From positions 1 to 64,000 of the forward strand of contig JACKOQ010000001.1 of the NCBI GenBank assembly GCA_024234215.1: a stretch of 64,000 nt of DNA. Reading direction: 5' to 3'. The stretch is from Pseudomonadales bacterium. GTDB lineage: Bacteria > Pseudomonadota > Gammaproteobacteria > Pseudomonadales > UBA5862. Made by a program: the position numbers and the translations under genes. Numbering within the stretch: the stretch's first letter is position 1; every line of letters begins with the position of its first letter. Below are positions 33,737 through 41,995 of this stretch, in pieces. The notes under the pieces are model-generated. The model saw only the letters and a program-made list of their open reading frames with translations, ran no database searches and was not told the DNA's origin.

Positions 33737-33765
33737 CAATAAAAAGCCCCATGCGGGGCCTTTTT
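33737..33765 (-). terminator. Rho-independent terminator of tRNA-fMet
   Basis: Minus-strand GCCCC-GCAT-GGGGC stem, extended by flanking A/T pairs, followed by TTTTTATTG. It begins 3 nt after the CCA end of the tRNA-fMet gene. Confidence 0.8.
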
Positions 33766-33767
33766 GA

Positions 33768-33844
<77 letters not shown>

Positions 33845-33859
33845 TCAGTAAGGGACATT

Positions 33860-33887
33860 ATTCTATCTGCTCAAACAGCATTGTCAA
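33860..33887 (-). promoter_or_regulatory. sigma70 promoter for tRNA-fMet
   Basis: Minus strand: perfect TTGACA (33882-33887), 16-nt spacer, TAGAAT (33860-33865). The predicted start lies about 7-9 nt before the tRNA 5' end. It separates the fMet unit from the upstream tRNA-Leu and could also feed the rimP operon by read-through of the two terminators. Confidence 0.75.
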
Positions 33888-33895
33888 CCAGCGAT

Positions 33896-33982
33896 TGGTG
33901 CCGAAGAGAGGACTTGAACCTCCACGGGGTTACCCCCACTACCCCCTCAAGATAGCGTGTCTACCAGTTCCACCACTTCGGC
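33896..33982 (-). tRNA. leuU: tRNA-Leu (anticodon GAG)
   Basis: An 87-nt class II tRNA with encoded CCA, acceptor stem GCCGAAG/CTTCGGC, D-arm GTGGTGGAACTGGTAGACAC typical of leucine tRNAs, anticodon loop TTGAGGG with GAG, and a long variable arm TGGGGGTAACCCC. Position between secG and metY matches leuU of E. coli, where it is cotranscribed with secG. Confidence 0.96.
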
Positions 33983-34002
33983 GAAGGGACGGCGAGTATA
34001 CC

Positions 34003-34446
34003 CTACTGCTTCGGCCCCGTCTCTACCTTTGGCAGCTCCTCGGACTGACCGCCGGCCGGTACTGGCGCAGCATCGGACGGCTTGACATCAGCAGAGTCGG
34101 TGGCGCTCCTGTCCGGCAGCAGCCCTTGGGCGGGGATCTCGCCGCCTTCGGTCGCGCTCGGCAGGCCCTGCTCGATCGCCGGCAAGCCATGCAGCGGGTT
34201 GGCTTCGCCGTCGGCCCTGTTCTTGGCAATGACGGCCAGGCTGATGCTGGTGGCAAAGAAGGCCATCGCCAGCCCGGTGGTGATGCGGGTCAGCAAGCTG
34301 CCGCCGCCGGTGCTGCCAAAGACCGTCTGCGATGCGCCGGCACCGAACGAAGCGCCCATCGAGGCGCCCTTGCCCTGCTGGATCAGCACCAGCGCCACCA
34401 GTGCTACGCCCAACAGTACATGAATGATCAGAATGATTGTTTCCAT
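34003..34446 (-). CDS. secG: protein-export membrane protein SecG
   Basis: A 147-residue subunit of the SecYEG translocon. METIILIIHVLLGVALVALVLIQQGKGASMGASFGAGASQTVFGS is typical: TM1, then the conserved cytoplasmic loop with GGG, then TM2 (LAMAFFATSISLAVI). The C-terminal ~65 residues are an extended Pro/Ala/Glu-rich tail longer than in E. coli (110 residues). The ATG overlaps the tpiA stop by one base (TGATG), indicating translational coupling. Confidence 0.95.
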   Translation of the reverse strand: METIILIIHVLLGVALVALVLIQQGKGASMGASFGAGASQTVFGSTGGGSLLTRITTGLAMAFFATSISLAVIAKNRADGEANPLHGLPAIEQGLPSATEGGEIPAQGLLPDRSATDSADVKPSDAAPVPAGGQSEELPKVETGPKQ

Positions 34447-35198
34447 CACCGCTTCGCCGTAGTACAAATCGCCAAAAACTGTTCTGCATCGAGCGATGCC
34501 CCGCCGACCAGAACGCCATCGATGTCGGGCTGACTCAGCAACAGCGCGCTGTTGTCGGGCTTGACGCTGCCGCCATAGAGAAGCGGTACCGCCCACCCCC
34601 GAGCTGTCCACGCCAGCAACTGCTGCCGAATCGACCCGTGCACCTGCTGCGCCTCGTCAGCCGAGGCGGAACGGCCGGTGCCGATGGCCCAGACTGGCTC
34701 ATAAGCGACCACGATGCGAGCTGCATCTTCGCTGTCGAGCCGCTCCAGCACGGCCTTGAGCTGCCGCTCCACCACGCTCAAGGTCAGGCCCGCGTCACGC
34801 TCCGTCACGGTTTCGCCGACACAGACGATGGGCTTCAGCCCATGCCGCAGTGCGGCCATGCTCTTGCGCGCCACCAGCTCGTCGCTCTCTGCGTACAGCT
34901 GGCGCCGCTCGGAGTGGCCGACGATGGCATAGCGACAGCCAAACTCCCTGACCATCGGCGCCGATATCTCGCCGGTGAAGGCGCCCTGCGCCTCTTCATG
35001 GATGTTCTGCACACCGAGTCGAAGGGTGCTGTTCGCCAGCAACTGCTCGAGGCGCCACAGGTAGAGGGCCGGGGGGCAGAGCACGATCTCGGTACCGCTG
35101 TCAGGGACGACCCCCTCGACAATCCGGCCCACCAACGCATCGACGCTGGCGCGGGAGCCATGCATCTTCCAATTCGCCACCAACAGCACCGGGCGCAT
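34446..35198 (-). CDS. tpiA: triosephosphate isomerase
   Basis: A 250-residue TIM-barrel enzyme interconverting DHAP and glyceraldehyde-3-phosphate. The N-terminal VANWKMHGS carries the catalytic Lys. IVGHSERR holds the electrophilic His, and YEPVWAIGTG the catalytic Glu and the flexible loop 6. LLYGGSVKPDN and VLVGGASLD form the phosphate site. Insertion between glmM and secG is as in Pseudomonas rather than E. coli. Confidence 0.97.
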   Translation of the reverse strand: MRPVLLVANWKMHGSRASVDALVGRIVEGVVPDSGTEIVLCPPALYLWRLEQLLANSTLRLGVQNIHEEAQGAFTGEISAPMVREFGCRYAIVGHSERRQLYAESDELVARKSMAALRHGLKPIVCVGETVTERDAGLTLSVVERQLKAVLERLDSEDAARIVVAYEPVWAIGTGRSASADEAQQVHGSIRQQLLAWTARGWAVPLLYGGSVKPDNSALLLSQPDIDGVLVGGASLDAEQFLAICTTAKR

Positions 35199-35273
35199 CA
35201 GCCGCTCCCCACGCCGTCAGGGCGGGCGATTCTATCGCCGTGCAATCGTGCATGGCAAGCAACCTGCCATCTG

Positions 35274-36626
35274 TTAACCATTGGAACCTCCGACCAAGGC
35301 CGCCAGCTCCTGCGCCAACTGGCTGATCATCGCGGCATCTTCGCCCTCGACCATCACCCGGATCAGCGGTTCGGTGCCGGAGGGGCGCAGCAGCAGCCGG
35401 CCGCGCCCGGCCAGACGCTGCATGATCTGACGCTCGGCAGCGCGAATCGGCTCCGAGGCACAGAGCGCCCGTCGGTCCACCATGGCGTCGACCTGGACAT
35501 TGATCATCACCTGCGGCAGCTTGCACATGCCCTGCTTGATCTCATGCAGCGTGCGATCGGAGCTGATCATCGCCGCCAGCACCTGCAGCGCCGAGACGAT
35601 GCCATCGCCCGTGGTGGTCGCCGCCAGACAGAGGATGTGACCGGAGCTCTCGCCGCCGAGTTGCCAGCCGCGCTCCCCGAGTGCCTGCGTCACATAGCGG
35701 TCACCGACATCGGTGCGCGCGAATGGAATCCTGAGCTCCTCCAGCGCCAGCTCCAGCCCCAGGTTGCTCATTTTGGTGCCGACGACACCGCCGATCAGGC
35801 GACCCGAACGGGCCTGATCGGCGGCGATGATGTAGAGCAGTTCATCGCCATCGACGATCTCGCCGGTGTGGTCGACCATGATGACCCGGTCGCCGTCGCC
35901 ATCGAAGGCAATGCCGAGATCGGCCCCCTCGCTCAGGACCCGCTGTCGCAATGCCTCAGGATGGGTCGAGCCGCAGCCCTGGTTGATGTTGAGTCCATCG
36001 GGCGAGGTGCCCAGCTCGATGACCCGGGCGCCCAGCTCACTGAAGACTTCGGTCGCGACATGGTAGGTGGCACCATGGGCACAATCGACCACCAGCGTCA
36101 GCCGGTCGAAATCGAGCGCCGACGGAACGGTGCTCTTGCAGAACTCCACATAGCGGCCAGCCGCGTCACTGATGCGAAAGGCCTTGCCCAACTGGTCCGG
36201 CGCGACTGTGACCATCGGCTCATCGATCTGCTGTTCGATGACCAGTTCGACCTCATCGGGCAGCTTGGTGCCCTGACGGGAGAAAAATTTGATGCCATTG
36301 TCGTAGTAGGGGTTGTGGGAGGCGCTGATCACGACGCCGGCGCGCGCCTTGAAGGTGCGGGTCAGGTAGGCGATGGCCGGGGTCGGCATCGGCCCGAGCA
36401 GCCCGATGTCGACGCCCGCCGCCGACAGTCCGGCTTCAAGGGCGGATTCGAACATGTAGCCGGAGATGCGGGTGTCCTTGCCGATCAGCACCTTGGCGTC
36501 GGGATGCTGCCGGGCGAAGACCCGGCCCACCGCCCAGCCGAGCTTCAGCACGAACTCCGCCGTGATCGGCGGCTGGCCGACCCGGCCCCGGATGCCATCG
36601 GTACCGAAATAACGTCTGCTCATCAT
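35274..36626 (-). CDS. glmM: phosphoglucosamine mutase
   Basis: A 450-residue alpha-D-phosphohexomutase converting glucosamine-6-phosphate to glucosamine-1-phosphate for UDP-GlcNAc. YFGTDGIRGRVG opens the protein; the phosphorylated serine is in VVISASHNPYYDNGIKFF. The metal loop is AFDGDGDRVIMVD and the phosphate-binding loop is LLRPSGTEPLIRVMVEG. The start overlaps the folP stop (ATGATG; a second in-frame ATG one codon on is equally likely). Its pathway partners glmU and glmS are at 56.6-59.9 kb. Confidence 0.97.
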   Translation of the reverse strand: MMSRRYFGTDGIRGRVGQPPITAEFVLKLGWAVGRVFARQHPDAKVLIGKDTRISGYMFESALEAGLSAAGVDIGLLGPMPTPAIAYLTRTFKARAGVVISASHNPYYDNGIKFFSRQGTKLPDEVELVIEQQIDEPMVTVAPDQLGKAFRISDAAGRYVEFCKSTVPSALDFDRLTLVVDCAHGATYHVATEVFSELGARVIELGTSPDGLNINQGCGSTHPEALRQRVLSEGADLGIAFDGDGDRVIMVDHTGEIVDGDELLYIIAADQARSGRLIGGVVGTKMSNLGLELALEELRIPFARTDVGDRYVTQALGERGWQLGGESSGHILCLAATTTGDGIVSALQVLAAMISSDRTLHEIKQGMCKLPQVMINVQVDAMVDRRALCASEPIRAAERQIMQRLAGRGRLLLRPSGTEPLIRVMVEGEDAAMISQLAQELAALVGGSNG

Positions 36627-37495
36627 CTGTCCACGTTTTCGTTGAAGATCGCCCAGGCCACGCGCAGCGCATCGACAGCCGGCGCGACATCATGCACCCG
36701 GAACAGTCTGGCGCCGCGCTCCAGCGCAACCACCTGGGCCGCCAGAGTGCCATGCAGGCGCGTCTCGACCGGACGGTCGAGGATGGCGCCGATCATGCTC
36801 TTGCGCGACAGCCCGACCAGCAGCGGCAGGTCGAGTTCAGCCAGATGGTCGAGGTGCTGCAACAAGCTTAGGTTGTGTGCGACCGTTTTGCCGAACCCGA
36901 ACCCCGGATCGATGATCAGCCGTGAACGCGGCAGACCCGCTGCCTCACACTGCGCAACCCGCTGCGCCAGAAAGACCCGTACCTCTTCGACCACATCCTG
37001 GTAGCCGGGCGCCTGCTGCATGGTTTGCGGATCGCCCTGCATGTGCATCAGACAGACCGGCAGTTCCAGTTCGACCGCTGCCGCCAAAGCGCCCGGCTGA
37101 CGCAGCGCCCGCACATCATTGATCAGGCCAGCGCCGTGCCGGGCCGCCTCGCGCATCAATTCCGGACGGCTGGTATCGATCGACACGATGGTGTCGAACT
37201 CCGCCGTCAGCCGCTCGACCACCGGAATGACCCGATCGAGCTCCTGTTGCAGCGACACCTCGGTGGCGCCGGGCCGGGTCGATTCGCCACCCACGTCGAG
37301 CAGTTGTGCCCCCTCGGCCAGCATCTGCTGCGCGGTCGCGAGCAGTGGATCGAGTTGCACGCCGCTGCTGCTGCGGTAGAGTCGGCCGCCGTCCGAAAAG
37401 GAGTCCGGCGTGATGTTGAGGATGCCCATGACGCAGGGTGCAGCCAGATCGAGCCGGCGCCCTGCGCAGTCGATCACCCTTGATGTAGCGCCCAT
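36623..37495 (-). CDS. folP: dihydropteroate synthase
   Basis: A 290-residue TIM-barrel enzyme joining p-aminobenzoate to dihydropterin pyrophosphate in folate synthesis; the target of sulfonamides. MGILNITPDSFSDGG, DVGGESTRPGA, SIDTSRPELM and LIIDPGFGFGKTVAHN are hallmark motifs. The start at 37495 has AGGAGG upstream (spacing about 11); an ORF extension upstream of it is not conserved sequence. It lies 85 nt downstream of ftsH and overlaps glmM, as in E. coli. Confidence 0.96.
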   Translation of the reverse strand: MGATSRVIDCAGRRLDLAAPCVMGILNITPDSFSDGGRLYRSSSGVQLDPLLATAQQMLAEGAQLLDVGGESTRPGATEVSLQQELDRVIPVVERLTAEFDTIVSIDTSRPELMREAARHGAGLINDVRALRQPGALAAAVELELPVCLMHMQGDPQTMQQAPGYQDVVEEVRVFLAQRVAQCEAAGLPRSRLIIDPGFGFGKTVAHNLSLLQHLDHLAELDLPLLVGLSRKSMIGAILDRPVETRLHGTLAAQVVALERGARLFRVHDVAPAVDALRVAWAIFNENVDR

Positions 37496-37525
37496 CGGGC
37501 CGAAATCCTCCTGGTTCCAGAAACA

Positions 37526-37563
37526 GCGAAACCGGTTTCGGGCCGTCGCGAAACCGGTTTCGG
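37526..37563. repeat. two copies of a 16-nt element with a 12-nt palindrome
   Basis: GCGAAACCGGTTTCGG occurs at 37526-37541 and again, identical, at 37548-37563, 6 nt apart, in the ftsH-folP intergenic region. Each copy contains the palindrome GAAACCGGTTTC, and the two copies can also pair with each other. No T-run follows. It may be an mRNA processing hairpin or a protein-binding tandem site. Confidence 0.65.
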
Positions 37564-37580
37564 TCAGTTCGACCGCAGAC

Positions 37581-39518
37581 TCAATGTTCGCCTGCCGTGC
37601 CTCCGATCGAGCCCTTGCCCGATTTCTCTTCACTGGCGGGGGATTTCGCCCTGGGCGGGGCGGCATCGCGGTCGCTGTGCCAGCTCTCGGGTTCCCGTGG
37701 TGGTCGACCACTCATGATGTCGTCGATCTGCTCGAGGTTCAGGGTCTCATATTTGATCAGGGCCTCGGCCATGGCATGCAGCTTGTCGATGTTCTCGGTG
37801 AGGAGGGTGCGTGCCCTGTCGTAGCAGCTGTCGATGATGCTGCGCACCTCGTCGTCGATCTTGCGGGCGGTTTCCGGCGAGATCGAACGCTGCTGGCTGC
37901 CGCTGCTGCGACCCAGAAAGACTTCGGTGCTGTCTTCGTCATACATCAACGGACCCAGTTTCTCCGACAGCCCCCAGCGGGTCACCAGGCTTCTGGCGAT
38001 GTCGGTGGCACGCTGGATGTCGTTGGACGCACCAGTGGTGACGCCATCGGGACCGAGGATCAGCTCTTCGGCCACCCGGCCGCCGAACAGGCTGCAAATT
38101 TGGCTGATGATCGAGCGCTTGCTGTGACTGTAGCGGTCCTCTTCGGGCAGGAACATGGTGACGCCGAGCGCCCGGCCGCGCGGGATGATGCTCACCTTGT
38201 AGACCGGGTCGTGCTCCGGCACCAGCCGGCCGACGATCACATGGCCGGCTTCGTGGTAGGCGGTGTTGAGCTTCTCTTTCTCGGACATCACCATCGATTT
38301 GCGCTCGGCGCCCATCATGATCTTGTCCTTGGCCAGCTCGAACTCATCCATGTCCACCTTGCGCTTGCCGGCACGGGCGGAGAAGAGTGCGGCCTCGTTG
38401 ACCAGGTTGGCCAGATCGGCGCCGGAAAAACCCGGTGTGCCGCGGGCGATGACTGCCGGGTCGACATCGTCTCCCAGCGGCACCTTGCGCATGTGCACCT
38501 TCAGAATCTGCTCGCGGCCGCGAATGTCGGGCAGCCCGACCACCACCTGCCGGTCGAAGCGACCGGGACGCAGCAGCGCCGGGTCGAGCACATCGGGCCG
38601 GTTGGTGGCGGCGATGACGATCACGCCATCATTGCCCTCGAAGCCATCCATCTCGACCAGCAACTGGTTGAGTGTCTGTTCGCGCTCGTCATGGCCACCG
38701 CCGAGACCGGCGCCGCGGTGACGGCCCACGGCATCGATTTCATCGATGAAGATGATGCAGGGGGCGCGCTTCTTGGCCTGCTCGAACATGTCACGCACCC
38801 TCGATGCGCCGACACCGACGAACATCTCGACGAAATCGGAGCCGGAGATGCTGAAGAAAGGCACCCCGGCCTCGCCGGCGATCGCCTTGGCCAGGAGGGT
38901 CTTGCCGGTGCCGGGCTGACCGACCATCAGCACGCCACGAGGAATGCGGCCGCCCAGGCGCTGGAATTTGCCCGGATCCTTGAGGAATTCGACCAGCTCC
39001 TTGACATCCTCCTTGGCCTCATCGACGCCGGCCACGTCGGCAAAGGTGGTCTTGATCTGGTCTTCGCTCATCAGACGGGCGCGGCTCTTGCCGAAGCTCA
39101 TCGGGCCGCCACGACCGCCCGCGCCGCCCTGCATCTGCCGCATGAAGAACATGAAGACCGCGATGATGATCAGGATCGGGAAGCTGGCCAGCAGCAGCTG
39201 CATCCAGATGCTCTGCCGCTCCGGCTGCTGCCCTTCGACCTCGACACCATGCTCGAGCAACTCATCCATCAGCTTGAGATCGGGCATGTTGGGCCGGGTC
39301 ACTTCGAACTGACCGCCGTTGTTCTTGCGCTGCCCGACGATGGTGTAGCCATCACCCTTGATCGAGATGCGGGCGACACGGTCCTGATTCAGCTCTTCGA
39401 TGAACTGCGAATAGCTCACCTTCTGCATGTCGGGCTGGATGCTGAAGTTGTTGAACACCGTCAGCAACACGGCCGCGATGATCAACCAGAGGATCAGGTT
39501 CTTGGCCATATCGTTCAA
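37581..39518 (-). CDS. ftsH: ATP-dependent zinc metalloprotease FtsH
   Basis: A 645-residue inner-membrane AAA protease degrading sigma32, LpxC and misassembled membrane proteins. Two TM segments (LILWLIIAAVLLTVF; LLLASFPILIIIAVFMFF) flank a small periplasmic domain. Walker A is GQPGTGKT, SRH is ATNRPDVLDPALLRPGRFDR, and zinc site HEAGH is in TAYHEAGHVIV. The C-terminal tail is charged. A TTG at 39518 (LNDMAKNLILW) is chosen because GAGG lies 8 nt upstream; the ATG three codons later (39509) is the alternative. Confidence 0.96.
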   Translation of the reverse strand: MNDMAKNLILWLIIAAVLLTVFNNFSIQPDMQKVSYSQFIEELNQDRVARISIKGDGYTIVGQRKNNGGQFEVTRPNMPDLKLMDELLEHGVEVEGQQPERQSIWMQLLLASFPILIIIAVFMFFMRQMQGGAGGRGGPMSFGKSRARLMSEDQIKTTFADVAGVDEAKEDVKELVEFLKDPGKFQRLGGRIPRGVLMVGQPGTGKTLLAKAIAGEAGVPFFSISGSDFVEMFVGVGASRVRDMFEQAKKRAPCIIFIDEIDAVGRHRGAGLGGGHDEREQTLNQLLVEMDGFEGNDGVIVIAATNRPDVLDPALLRPGRFDRQVVVGLPDIRGREQILKVHMRKVPLGDDVDPAVIARGTPGFSGADLANLVNEAALFSARAGKRKVDMDEFELAKDKIMMGAERKSMVMSEKEKLNTAYHEAGHVIVGRLVPEHDPVYKVSIIPRGRALGVTMFLPEEDRYSHSKRSIISQICSLFGGRVAEELILGPDGVTTGASNDIQRATDIARSLVTRWGLSEKLGPLMYDEDSTEVFLGRSSGSQQRSISPETARKIDDEVRSIIDSCYDRARTLLTENIDKLHAMAEALIKYETLNLEQIDDIMSGRPPREPESWHSDRDAAPPRAKSPASEEKSGKGSIGGTAGEH

Positions 39519-39643
39519 GGCAATGTCCTCGACTGGATGGATAATCGACCGGCTCTGCGATGGCACCTGCCAACCCGGAGCCCGCCTGCTTCATTCATGA
39601 CTGACGGACCACTGCACGCACCACGCGAACAGCTTTGGATTTC

Positions 39644-39672
39644 ATTATAACGACAGCCTCCACCTTAGCCAG
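39644..39672 (-). promoter_or_regulatory. candidate sigma70 promoter for ftsH
   Basis: Minus strand: perfect TATAAT (39644-39649), 17-nt spacer, weak -35 CTGGCT (39667-39672) that overlaps the rlmE stop codon. It gives a leader of about 120 nt before ftsH. The poor -35 leaves it moderate. Confidence 0.45.
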
Positions 39673-40303
39673 AAACAGGGCGCTGGCCGCGAAAGCCGGT
39701 TCCAACCAGATAGACCTCCGGCGAGCGCGGCCGGGAGGCCTTGGGCTTGACGCAGCGCACCTGCTCAAAGGTGGTTCGGCAATTGCCGAGGTAACCGTCA
39801 AAGCCCTCGCCCTGAAACAGCTTGGCGATGAATGCCCCGCCCGGGGTGAGCGCCTGCTGGGCGAAATCGAGCGCCAGCTCGGCCAGCTCCATGGCCCTGG
39901 GCTGATCCACCGCCCGGTTGCCGCTGCTGTTGGGCGCCATGTCGGAGAGCACCAGATCGACCGGCTGCCCGCCCAGCACCCTTCTGAGCTGATCGAGGGC
40001 GGCCGCTTCGGTGAAGTCGCCCTCGATGAACTCGACCCCGCCAATCGGCTCCATCGGCAACCGATCGATCGCAATCACCCGGCCCTCCTCTCCCGTCATC
40101 TGCATCGCCACCTGGCTCCAGCCTCCCGGCGCAGCACCCAGATCGATGACCGTCATGCCGCGACGCAGCAGACGGTACTTCTCGACCAACTCAAGCAGCT
40201 TGAAACTGGCGCGCGAGCGGTAGCCGAGCTTTTGCGCCTGCTTGACGTAAGGGTCGTCGAAATGTTCCCGCAGCCATTGGCCACTGGATCTGCTGCGTGC
40301 CAC
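39665..40303 (-). CDS. rlmE: 23S rRNA 2'-O-methyltransferase RlmE (FtsJ/RrmJ)
   Basis: A 212-residue SAM-dependent enzyme methylating U2552 in the peptidyl-transferase A loop. SGQWLREHFDDPYVKQAQKLGYRSRASFKL is the family N-terminus with the catalytic lysine region. DLGAAPGGWSQVA is the SAM loop, LVLSDMAPNSSG carries the catalytic Asp, and FIAKLFQGEGFD the second Lys. GTG start at 40303 with GGAG 6 nt upstream. Upstream of ftsH, divergent from yhbY, as in E. coli. Confidence 0.95.
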   Translation of the reverse strand: MARSRSSGQWLREHFDDPYVKQAQKLGYRSRASFKLLELVEKYRLLRRGMTVIDLGAAPGGWSQVAMQMTGEEGRVIAIDRLPMEPIGGVEFIEGDFTEAAALDQLRRVLGGQPVDLVLSDMAPNSSGNRAVDQPRAMELAELALDFAQQALTPGGAFIAKLFQGEGFDGYLGNCRTTFEQVRCVKPKASRPRSPEVYLVGTGFRGQRPVSG

Positions 40304-40375
40304 ACCGGGCTCCTGGTCAAAGGCTGTCAGAGGATATCGAGATGGTTACAATTGCCAGCTTTTCAACCCCAGCCG

Positions 40376-40729
40376 ATGACCAATCACTCCACCAGGGAGC
40401 TACAGAAAACCGTGTTGAACGCCGCCGACCGAAAACAGTATCGCACGCTCGGCCATGGATTGAAGCCGGTCGTCACCATTGCCAACCATGGTCTGAGCGA
40501 GGGCGTGCTGAAGGAGCTGGAACGGGCGCTGGACGACCATGAACTGATCAAGATCAAGGTGATCAGTGGCGATCGCCATGCACGCCAATCGCTGATCGAC
40601 GCGTTGATCGGCGCCACCGGTTGTACGCTGGTGCAGCAGGTGGGTCAGATCGCCCTGCTGCTGCGACGCAACCCCAAAGCCAACCCCGCTCTGTCGAACC
40701 TGCTGCGTCCGGCTGCACGAAATCGGTGA
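40376..40729 (+). CDS. yhbY: YhbY-type CRM-domain RNA-binding protein
   Basis: About 117 residues with a single CRM (KhbY) domain that associates with pre-50S particles in E. coli. YRTLGHGLKPVVTIANHGLSEGVLKELERAL holds the GxxG-like RNA-binding loop; DHELIKIKVISGDR follows. ATG 40376 lacks a ribosome site; GTG or TTG at about 40412-40415, with GGAG 12-15 nt upstream, would give a protein closer in length to E. coli YhbY (97), so the true start may be there. Divergent from rlmE with 72 nt between. Confidence 0.88.
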   Translation: MTNHSTRELQKTVLNAADRKQYRTLGHGLKPVVTIANHGLSEGVLKELERALDDHELIKIKVISGDRHARQSLIDALIGATGCTLVQQVGQIALLLRRNPKANPALSNLLRPAARNR

Positions 40730-41088
40730 CCCCAGGCGACCGATGGTTGCGCCAGAATGGTGCGATCAGGGCTGCGACCTGATCGAGCATGTCGGGTGCA
40801 CAATTCCACGCACTGGTTGTATACATCGGCCAAAGCGGCACACCATCAAAGCAACAATGCGCCTGTTTCGCGCAGAGTGCGCCAAAACAGGTTTGGAAAA
40901 CAGGATCAATGCACCATGTTGAGGCAATGATCCTTTCTCGATGCCGGGCATCGCGGCAAACCTGAGCGGTTTTGCCCCCTTTCAATCTGGCATGTTATGT
41001 GAATGGCTCCAGTGGCGAACCCGCCGATGAAGCGTGCTTCGGGCCGCTTCTCGTCGTACTTGCGCCTACACGCACCACAGGAGATTGA
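40730..41088. other. 359-nt intergenic region before the TorF-type porin gene
   Basis: No gene seen. It contains an imperfect inverted repeat AGGATCAATGC (40902-40912) / GCAATGATCCT (40924-40934) with one mismatch, a possible weak terminator for yhbY. It also has direct repeats TGCGCC (twice) and AAAACAGG (twice) around 40857-40904. A GG-N10-GC pair near 40756-40770 superficially recalls a sigma54 site but matches only the invariant dinucleotides. Several GTGC/GCAC half-sites could be NtrC-like, unproven. Confidence 0.4.
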
Positions 41089-41808
41089 ATGATGATGAAG
41101 AAACGCAACCTGCTGACGATCGCAACCACTGCTGCGGTCTCCATGGCTGGCCTCACCGCGATGAACAGCGCGTCGGCCGAACTGGCCGCCAATGTCGGTC
41201 TCTCCACGATTTACCTCTGGCGTGGCCAGGATGTCAGCGGTGGCTCACCGCAGTTTGCCGGTGACCTGACCTTCAAGGATGCCAGCGGCCTCTATGCGGG
41301 TGCCTGGATCTCCAGTGAGGCGAATCAGGCGGTTCTGGATACGACTGTGTCACCGCCCTCTTTGACCCAGGATGGTGGCCAGGAGTATGACCTCTATGCC
41401 GGCTGGGCGGCGACCTATGCCGGCATCGGCATCGATGCCAGCCTCTGGAACTACAACTACCCGTCCGATGCCGCCAATGATTCGTTTGGCGACCTCTCCG
41501 AGTTCGTGCTGGGACTCTCCTATGGCCCCGCCAGCTTCAAGTGGTACAAGAACATCGCCAATACGGCAGCCAGCAACGACTATCAGTACTTCACCCTGGG
41601 TCTGACCATCGACAAGTTCAGCGCCCTGGTCGGCACCACGGACGACAGCGCCAACAGCGCCGGTGAGTACACCCACCTGGATCTGACCTACAGCTACAAC
41701 GACCGGCTGAGCTTCACCGCCAGCACGGTGGTCGACAAGCCCGATGATGGCTCGCTGGATGGTGACACGCTGCTGGTCATCGCCTACAAGCTGCCGATCT
41801 CGCTGTAA
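41089..41808 (+). CDS. TorF-type (Gcw_chp) putative outer-membrane porin
   Basis: A 239-residue exported beta-barrel protein of the TIGR02001/Gcw_chp family. A signal peptide (MMMKKRNLLTIATTAAVSMA to about residue 30, ending NSASA) is followed by alternating aromatic strands such as VGLSTIYLWRGQDVSGGSP, typical of the family start, and the chain ends KLPISL. Function in the family is unproven; it is often found beside glnK/amtB, as here, suggesting a role in nitrogen-compound entry. AGGAG precedes three consecutive ATG codons (41089, 41092 best spaced; 41095 out of consideration because it is AAG). Confidence 0.8.
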   Translation: MMMKKRNLLTIATTAAVSMAGLTAMNSASAELAANVGLSTIYLWRGQDVSGGSPQFAGDLTFKDASGLYAGAWISSEANQAVLDTTVSPPSLTQDGGQEYDLYAGWAATYAGIGIDASLWNYNYPSDAANDSFGDLSEFVLGLSYGPASFKWYKNIANTAASNDYQYFTLGLTIDKFSALVGTTDDSANSAGEYTHLDLTYSYNDRLSFTASTVVDKPDDGSLDGDTLLVIAYKLPISL

Positions 41809-41819
41809 CCGGAGTGGTC

Positions 41820-41851
41820 GCTGCTGAGCCGGTTCAGGCCGGTTCAGCAGC
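41820..41851 (+). terminator. hairpin between the porin gene and amtB
   Basis: GCTGCTGAGCCGG / CCGGTTCAGCAGC form a 13-bp stem with one G.U wobble and a 6-nt loop, 12 nt after the porin stop. No T-run. It could reduce, not abolish, read-through into amtB. Confidence 0.5.
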
Positions 41852-41995
41852 GGCATGAGAAGAAGGACGGGGTCACCGCAATGAGTCCGGCGCCCCCCAA
41901 AGACGTCAGGATCGGATCCACAAGAACCCAGACAGGATACGGAGGCACTGCGCGCCTCGCACTGTCGAACCTGAACCGTTTGGAGGATTGAATCA

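Noticed and set aside
34437..39650. Long plus-strand open frames opposite tpiA-glmM-folP and ftsH
   Set aside because: Same antisense artefact of high GC; composition is repetitive and no family motif is visible, while the minus-strand genes are unmistakable.
40730..41995. Possible sigma54 promoters upstream of the porin and amtB genes
   Set aside because: Only the bare GG-N10-GC pair could be found (near 40756); the TGGCAC and TTGC parts of the consensus are not matched, so I do not list one.
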